Assembly: GCA_002432095.1 (NCBI GenBank)
Contig: DJFQ01000132.1
Location: 10,369-21,538, forward strand
Source: Marinagarivorans sp. UBA5868
Lineage (GTDB): Bacteria > Pseudomonadota > Gammaproteobacteria > Pseudomonadales > Cellvibrionaceae
Direction of reading: 5' to 3'
Length of the DNA: 11,170 bases
The notes beneath the pieces were generated by a model. The model saw only the letters and a list, made by a program, of their open reading frames with translations. It did not search any database and was not told the origin of the DNA. A program made the translations under genes and the position numbers. Positions 6,576 through 11,170 of the stretch are shown here, in pieces (position 1 is the stretch's first letter; every line of letters begins with the position of its first letter).

Positions 6576-7076
6576 TCAATCCGCGGACAGTTGATCTTCC
6601 GGCTCCCAAGGCTTGCCGTCCAATGGGTCGATACGGGCAAGTTCCGCTTCATCGAGGCCAAATGTACCACCCGCTTCATCACGGCGGACAACTCTATATG
6701 TCCTGTCCGCGGGGATATCGTCGCCCGCTTCGAGCGGTGAGCGGGCACCGTCTTCGTGAATTAATATTTCCGGGGCTAAATCATCGTCCGTTGATCCCAT
6801 ATCCGATGGTGCGTTCTCGCTTGCGTGATATTCCCAATTACCTGGCTGAGCGCGACCAGCCAGATCAGGGGCTCTTCGCGGTGAATCATGTCCGTGCTCG
6901 TCATTGCTTGCTTCGCGGATACTGTGCTCAACCTGTTGATACGGCGTTAAAAAATTTGTTGGCTTACGCATAGCGCTTTCTCCTAATAACGATGTGATAG
7001 CAAATAACAATGTGACAAGTAAAAGCGACAAGGGTAACAAGTGACGCTTTCTCATATACTTAAAGCGCATATGCAT
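6576..7076 (-). CDS. Hypothetical acidic exported or membrane-anchored protein
   Basis: I do not recognise this 166-aa protein. From ATG 7076 it has a basic N-terminus (RKRH, near residues 9-12) and one hydrophobic segment at about residues 13-31, which reads as an uncleaved anchor or a signal peptide. The rest is hydrophilic and acidic with many Asp, Glu, Pro and Gly, and looks largely disordered, ending in a somewhat ordered stretch TYRVVRRDEAGGTFGLDEAEL. There are no cysteines in the exported part. Start choice is uncertain: in-frame ATGs at 7172, 7070 and 7055 are also possible, none with a strong ribosome binding site; 7076 has GGA nine bases upstream. It is divergent from the TonB receptor gene and in the same direction as the mgtC-like gene 166 bases away. 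Confidence 0.6.
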   Translation of the reverse strand: MHMRFKYMRKRHLLPLSLLLVTLLFAITSLLGESAMRKPTNFLTPYQQVEHSIREASNDEHGHDSPRRAPDLAGRAQPGNWEYHASENAPSDMGSTDDDLAPEILIHEDGARSPLEAGDDIPADRTYRVVRRDEAGGTFGLDEAELARIDPLDGKPWEPEDQLSAD

Positions 7077-7304
7077 GAAGAGTTCCAACTCGCGAAAACC
7101 TCTGCCACACTGCAACGTCACGGCAGTCAAACAGATAAACCCCCGGTTTAACTTACCGGCCTCAATCACCATTTTTTACCGAATATTGAAATAATTGCCG
7201 GCGAATGCAAAAGGCGGCGTCGCGCAACACATTCACGGCGCACGGCTCCACGCTTTCTTATACAACACCCAGCCAAAGGTCTATGCTTTAACCAAACCAA
7301 TAAA

Positions 7305-7342
7305 ATGCCTTGTGTGACGGCGATCCACACTCGGTAAGGCAT
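7305..7342 (+). promoter_or_regulatory. Hairpin in the receptor operon leader
   Basis: ATGCCTT (7305-7311) pairs perfectly with AAGGCAT (7336-7342), and GTGTG (7312-7316) with CACAC (7326-7330), leaving a nine-base loop and a five-base bulge on the 3' side. The structure ends 32 bases before the receptor ATG. It could act as RNA, if transcription starts upstream, or as a DNA operator. Confidence 0.35.
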
Positions 7343-7343
7343 A

Positions 7344-7373
7344 CTCGCAGGGTACCAACTCGCAGGGGACCAA
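7344..7373 (+). repeat. 15-bp tandem repeat that duplicates the ribosome binding site
   Basis: ctcgcagggtaccaa (7344-7358) is followed directly by ctcgcaggggaccaa (7359-7373), with one mismatch. The second copy carries the AGGGG ribosome binding site (7364-7368), six bases before the ATG at 7375. The first copy carries a second purine-rich AGGG at the matching place. Confidence 0.65.
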
Positions 7374-7374
7374 A

Positions 7375-9309
7375 ATGAAAAAAACTGACGGTACTGCCCG
7401 CCAATTGGGCTGTGGCTGTGTTTTTTTATTCGCATCTGCTTCCACGTCGGCGGCTGCTCCGGCGGAAGATTTTCTGGCATTGAGTTTTGAGGAATTATTG
7501 CGGGTAAAAGTCAGCTCAGTTGCCAAGCGAGACCAAGAGCTACAGGATGCAGCAGCCTCCATTTATGTCATCACTCGGGATGCCATCCGCAATTCTGGGG
7601 CAACCACCATTCCCGAGGCGCTTCGTTTAGATCCACGTTTACAGGTTTCGCGGATAACCGGCACACAATACGCCGTCGGCATACGCGGGTTCACCACCGA
7701 TACAAACAATAAACTGTTGGTGCTTATCGATGGCCGCACCGTTTATACGCCGTTGTATTCCGGCGTTTTCTGGGATCACCAGGATCTTATTCTCGACGAT
7801 ATTGATCGAATCGAAGTGATCAGCGGACCTGGCTCCACTTTATGGGGCACTAATGCTGTTAACGGGGTAATCAATATCATTACTCGTGACACGTCGGCGA
7901 CTACGGGTTTACACACCAGCGCCCACGGCGGCAATTCCGAGCGCGGTACCCAGGCCCGTTATGGCGCTTCCCTTGGTGAATACGGCCATTTCCGCTTTTA
8001 TGGCAAATACATCGAATTCGACACGCACAAACGTACGACTGGCGCATCGGCAGATGACGGAGCACAGCGTGGTCAAGTTGGTTTTCGCACCGACTGGAAC
8101 TGGGGCCAAGATCGCCTGACGGTGATGGGCGATATTTATCATGGAACTGGAGATGACCGGGGCATTTTTAGCCATCCGGCGGTGGGGGAGCGGGTTCTGG
8201 GCGACATCGAAGTGGGTGGCAATAATTTGCTGGCTCGTTGGCAACACACGTTTGCCGGCGGCTCCGATTTACGCCTGCAAACTTATTGGGATCATTTCGA
8301 GCGCAAAGAGGCGGTCATCTTTCAACCGAAATCCGACACACGCGATTTTGAACTGCAACACACGTTACCCTTGGGCCGCCACCGATTTCTATGGGGCGGA
8401 GGATACCGCCACTCCCGTGACGAAGTGGATCCGGGGATTGGTGTCTATTTTATTCCCGCCAGTAAAACCCTGGAATGGGCCAATTTATTTGCGATGGGGG
8501 AATTGAGTGTTACCGACTCCCTGGATGCAACGCTGGGGGTAAGGCTGGAACATAACACCTTCACCGGAATGGAATATTTGCCCACCATGCGTTTAGCCTG
8601 GAAACACTCACCGGATAATCTCACATGGATGTCTCTTTCTCGTGCGGTGCGGGCACCATCGCGCTTTGACCGACATGCGCATTATGGCTTGGGTCCAAAT
8701 GGGCCCTGGTTTGTCCAAGGCGGGCCGAATTTTGTCTCGGAAGTCGCAAATGTGGCGGAACTCGGCCACCGTGGCGAGTGGCACGAAACATTCAGCTATT
8801 CGTTCACCACCTATTATCACGATTGGGATCGGCTGCGCAGTGCCACTGCCCCGCCCGTAGAGTATGTAAATCAAATTGAGGGTGATGTTTATGGTTTTGA
8901 GTTTTGGACCAATTTGCAAATCGTACCGCGCTGGCAGCTTTCAGCCGGCGGCGCGAGGCAATATCGTGATTTGCGGTTAAAACCAGGTAGCCAGGATCCC
9001 GTTGGCGTTAATAACGATACCTTATGGAATGACCCGGATTATTACGGTCAAATTCGGTCCACTTTTAAAATTACCGACAAACAGGTGCTGCAGGTTTCCG
9101 CCCGCTACATGGGCGAACTGATCAATCAACTTGTGCCTTCCTATACATCAATAGATGTCCATTACGCTTATCAATTGCATCCCACTCTCCGCTTGTCCGC
9201 CACGGCGGAAAATATCGCTGACCGGGTGCATCATGAGTATGGCAAAGATAAATCTGTCGCCGTCAATTTCGGTCGAGCCGCATGGCTGAGGTTGATATGG
9301 GAACCATGA
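7375..9309 (+). CDS. TonB-dependent outer-membrane receptor
   Basis: This 644-aa protein is a plug-and-barrel receptor that imports, or senses, a ligand using energy from TonB. A signal peptide (residues 1 to about 28, ending SAAA) is followed by LSFEELLRVKVSSVAKR, which contains a likely TonB box (VKVSSVA). The plug domain spans about residues 55-165, with GATTIPEALRLDPRLQVSRI, IRGF, LLVLIDGRTVYTPLYSGVFWD and DIDRIEVISGPGSTLWGTNAVNGVINIIT. The rest is barrel with alternating aromatic strands, ending WLRLIWEP; the final Pro after the usual aromatic end is slightly odd. AGGGG at 7364-7368 supports ATG 7375. The plug sequence resembles the receptor group commonly encoded beside YfiR proteins and kinases. 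The ligand cannot be deduced. The 3' end overlaps the yfiR-like gene. Confidence 0.93.
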   Translation: MKKTDGTARQLGCGCVFLFASASTSAAAPAEDFLALSFEELLRVKVSSVAKRDQELQDAAASIYVITRDAIRNSGATTIPEALRLDPRLQVSRITGTQYAVGIRGFTTDTNNKLLVLIDGRTVYTPLYSGVFWDHQDLILDDIDRIEVISGPGSTLWGTNAVNGVINIITRDTSATTGLHTSAHGGNSERGTQARYGASLGEYGHFRFYGKYIEFDTHKRTTGASADDGAQRGQVGFRTDWNWGQDRLTVMGDIYHGTGDDRGIFSHPAVGERVLGDIEVGGNNLLARWQHTFAGGSDLRLQTYWDHFERKEAVIFQPKSDTRDFELQHTLPLGRHRFLWGGGYRHSRDEVDPGIGVYFIPASKTLEWANLFAMGELSVTDSLDATLGVRLEHNTFTGMEYLPTMRLAWKHSPDNLTWMSLSRAVRAPSRFDRHAHYGLGPNGPWFVQGGPNFVSEVANVAELGHRGEWHETFSYSFTTYYHDWDRLRSATAPPVEYVNQIEGDVYGFEFWTNLQIVPRWQLSAGGARQYRDLRLKPGSQDPVGVNNDTLWNDPDYYGQIRSTFKITDKQVLQVSARYMGELINQLVPSYTSIDVHYAYQLHPTLRLSATAENIADRVHHEYGKDKSVAVNFGRAAWLRLIWEP

Positions 9310-9869
9310 CCGGCGCATCTGTATCAGCAGTGCGTACTGAAAAAGCTTGGAGTATCACGCGCATAACATTGCTAATCGTGCTCCTACTTAGCACCGGGGT
9401 CACTCAGGCCCAAAGTGCCGAGCAGCAAATAAAAGCGGCGTTTCTATACCACTTTTGTTCCTATGTTCAATGGCCTGAACGCGATCCGTCCATCAATCAT
9501 GCCCATGTGACAGTCGGCGTAGCTGGCACATCCAAAGCGATCCGGCTCGTTCGCGAGACCTTGGAAGGTAGATCCAATAAAAAATGCGTGTTCCATGTTC
9601 GAACAATAAAACCAGGAGACGACCTTAGCGATGTACAAATGCTATATATCGCGCAAAAGTCCCGCTTTACGCTGGAGGATTTTCTTGAGCCGCCCAACAC
9701 CCCACCGATACTCACCATTACCGACGGAGAACCGCTTTCCAACAATTCCATGATCAATTTTGTCATTCGCGACGACCATGTGCGATTTGTCATTTCCAAA
9801 TCGAGAGCGAACCAAGCGGGGTTGAAATTAAGTTCAGAATTGCTCGCCGTTGCTCTGCAAGTGAATTAA
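9297..9869 (+). CDS. YfiR-family periplasmic protein (DUF4154)
   Basis: YfiR proteins are periplasmic; the Pseudomonas member represses the diguanylate cyclase YfiN by binding its periplasmic domain. This 190-aa protein has a signal peptide (hydrophobic core about residues 23-35, cleavage probably after Ala38 or Ala41), then the family hallmark EQQIKAAFLYHFCSYVQWP (residues 42-60), VTVGVAG and, near the end, ILTITDGE, MINFVIRDDHVRFVIS and LKLSSELLAVA. It has two cysteines in the mature part, Cys54 and Cys97. Three in-frame starts exist (9282, 9297, 9306). I chose 9297 because GAGG at 9288-9291 is well placed; 9306 makes an ATGA overlap with the receptor stop and is the main alternative. The next gene starts nine bases after its stop. 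Confidence 0.88.
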   Translation: MGTMTGASVSAVRTEKAWSITRITLLIVLLLSTGVTQAQSAEQQIKAAFLYHFCSYVQWPERDPSINHAHVTVGVAGTSKAIRLVRETLEGRSNKKCVFHVRTIKPGDDLSDVQMLYIAQKSRFTLEDFLEPPNTPPILTITDGEPLSNNSMINFVIRDDHVRFVISKSRANQAGLKLSSELLAVALQVN

Positions 9870-9878
9870 GGAATCCGA

Positions 9879-11170
9879 GTGGCGAAAAAATCCATTAAAC
9901 GAAAATTTCTCCTTACCGCCCTCTTTACCACCATCGTGGCGCTTTTCATCGCTTGTAGTGCCATGGTGGTATTCAACCTGCGCGACTATCGGGAGGATGT
10001 GCAGAACGATGTCGCAACACAGGCATTATTGATCAGCCGCGCTGTTACACCGGCTCTGCAATTCCACGACCCCTCCTCGGCGAAAATGTATCTCGAACTT
10101 TTGCGCCACCAGCCTGACATTATTGAAGCAGCCATCTTTGACGAGAGAGGTCAACTGTTCGCCGGTTATCAGCGCAGCGCCAATACGTCGGCGGTAGACT
10201 CAAGCCTCACCGGGCTTGATGGTATCCGAGTACAAAATGATTCATTGGTTTTGCACCAACGCATCGTGGCGGACAATGAAATCGTCGGTACCGTCTTTGT
10301 GCGCATGCAGTACACCCTGATCAAAAAGCTGCTGGGAAACCTGGCCATTGCCGTTAGCTCAATTTTACTGGCGGCACTTGTATCACTGGGAATTTCACTA
10401 TTTTTACACAAAAGTGTGATTGGCCCGATTCTCTCACTCAATGGCGTCGCTCGAAAACTGGCAGAGTCGCGGGACTTTACCTTGCGTGCATCCAAAACCA
10501 GCGATGACGAAATTGGCGATTTGGTGGTTGCATTCAACGATATGCTAGATGAGGTCGCCAAAGGTCGGCACGATCTGGAACATACCAACGAAGCGCTGGA
10601 AAAAGAAGTGGCAGAACGCCGGGAGACGGAAAAAGCCTTAAAAAGATCGGAGGAAAATATATTACAACTCAACGCCGACCTGGAGCGACGAGTGCAAGAT
10701 CGCACCACACAATTAGAGATTGCCAACAAAGAATTGGAATCCTTCAGTTATTCCGTATCCCACGACCTGCGCGCGCCCCTACGAGCTATCGACGGCTTTA
10801 GTCAAGCGCTGGTTGAGGATTACAAAGACATTCTCGATGATACGGGCAAAGACTATCTAAGACGCGTTCGCGCAGCCGCGCAAAAAATGGGTGCACTGAT
10901 TGACGATATGCTGAAATTGGCCAAAGTAAATCGCACGGAAGTAGTGTTAAGCGAAGTCAATCTGTCGGAAATGGTCACAACAATCGTGGACGAACTCAAA
11001 GACGCCGAAGCGGACCGCCAGGTCTCGGTAAAGGTGACCTCGGGCCTCACGGCCTGGTGTGACAACCATCTCATAAAAATTGCGCTTATCAACTTGCTCA
11101 ACAACGCCTGGAAATACACCTCCAAAAATAATGATGCCTGCATCGAATTCGGTATGCGCCTGCATGAAGG
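9879..11170 (+). CDS. Membrane sensor histidine kinase with CHASE8-like sensor and HAMP (3' partial)
   Basis: The frame is open from GTG 9879, with AAGGA at 9867-9872 as ribosome binding site, to the right edge, giving 430 codons. In order: TM1 at about residues 10-32; a periplasmic region of about 115 residues with AVTPALQFHDPSSA, IIEAAIFDERGQLFAGY and EIVGTVFVRM, resembling the CHASE8 sensor of YfiN/DgcN; TM2 at about 152-176; HAMP at about 178-230, starting VIGPILSL and including DDEIGDLVVAFNDML; a coiled coil at about 230-286; HisKA with SYSVSHDLRAPLRAIDGFS, phosphoacceptor His295; and the start of the ATPase domain with the N-box NLLNNAWKYT from residue 405. G boxes and any receiver domain lie beyond the window. 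The output partner is unknown. It is third in the operon after yfiR. Confidence 0.9.
   Translation, partial: MAKKSIKRKFLLTALFTTIVALFIACSAMVVFNLRDYREDVQNDVATQALLISRAVTPALQFHDPSSAKMYLELLRHQPDIIEAAIFDERGQLFAGYQRSANTSAVDSSLTGLDGIRVQNDSLVLHQRIVADNEIVGTVFVRMQYTLIKKLLGNLAIAVSSILLAALVSLGISLFLHKSVIGPILSLNGVARKLAESRDFTLRASKTSDDEIGDLVVAFNDMLDEVAKGRHDLEHTNEALEKEVAERRETEKALKRSEENILQLNADLERRVQDRTTQLEIANKELESFSYSVSHDLRAPLRAIDGFSQALVEDYKDILDDTGKDYLRRVRAAAQKMGALIDDMLKLAKVNRTEVVLSEVNLSEMVTTIVDELKDAEADRQVSVKVTSGLTAWCDNHLIKIALINLLNNAWKYTSKNNDACIEFGMRLHE

Larger units (their letters stand above)
7077..7374. promoter_or_regulatory. Divergent intergenic region between the orphan gene and the receptor operon
   Basis: This 298-base stretch must hold the promoters for both divergent transcripts. 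I see a hairpin at 7305-7342 and a 15-bp tandem repeat at 7344-7373. TAAAAT at 7301-7306 is a possible -10 for the receptor operon but has no convincing -35. I see no cobalamin, TPP or other known riboswitch signature and no clear Fur box. Confidence 0.45.

Noticed and set aside
7077..7374. Cobalamin riboswitch before the TonB receptor
   Set aside because: No B12-box-like conserved core could be found, and the region is short for that class.
7166..7480. 104-codon minus-strand frame across the receptor leader
   Set aside because: It overlaps the receptor signal peptide and the leader repeat, and its WYPAS-type repeat is only the translation of the 15-bp tandem repeat.
4576..9309. Heme oxygenase and TonB receptor as one heme-uptake locus
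   Set aside because: Two minus-strand genes separate them, the receptor lacks any heme-specific motif I can identify, and no heme ABC transporter or TonB-ExbBD genes are present.
10169..10729. 186-codon minus-strand frame at the right end
   Set aside because: It is antisense to the kinase HAMP and coiled-coil region, and its Ser/Arg-rich composition is typical of a shadow.

Overview
The window reads as chromosomal DNA of a gammaproteobacterium. The Mla proteins resemble those of Escherichia and Pseudomonas closely, and the TonB receptor/YfiR/histidine kinase cluster is of a kind I associate with marine or polysaccharide-degrading Cellvibrionales-like bacteria. That assignment is inference; there is no rRNA or other strong taxonomic marker. 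I see no tRNA, rRNA, CRISPR array, insertion sequence or prophage.

Layout. (1) Positions 1-3013 (+) hold a tight mlaFEDCB operon, with mlaF cut by the left edge. It encodes the inner-membrane ABC complex (MlaF ATPase, MlaE permease, MlaD MCE ring, MlaB STAS subunit) and the periplasmic phospholipid carrier MlaC of the outer-membrane lipid asymmetry pathway. (2) Positions 3097-4485 (+) hold a DUF411 metal-binding lipoprotein, then a small membrane protein that overlaps a divergent PncC/CinA-type NMN deamidase by 32 nt. (3) A heme oxygenase (4576-5205, +) converges on, and overlaps tail-to-tail, an MgtC/SapB-DUF4010 membrane protein (5159-6409, -). (4) An acidic exported orphan protein (6576-7076, -) is divergent from (5) a three-gene operon (7375 to the right edge, +): TonB-dependent outer-membrane receptor, periplasmic YfiR-family protein, and a membrane histidine kinase cut by the right edge.

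The most interesting part is the last operon. Its kinase has no complete reading frame in the window because it runs off the end, but it reads open from a GTG at 9879. Its periplasmic part looks like the CHASE8-HAMP sensor of the diguanylate cyclase YfiN/DgcN, fused here to a histidine kinase. With a YfiR protein encoded between it and an outer-membrane receptor, the cluster looks like a YfiBNR-type envelope relay in which a TonB receptor takes the place of the outer-membrane YfiB and a two-component kinase takes the place of the GGDEF output. This is inference from domain content and gene order. Smaller items include structured or repeated leaders before the receptor and mgtC-like genes, a tandem duplication in the MlaC signal peptide, and a possible nicotinamide-nucleotide gene pair.
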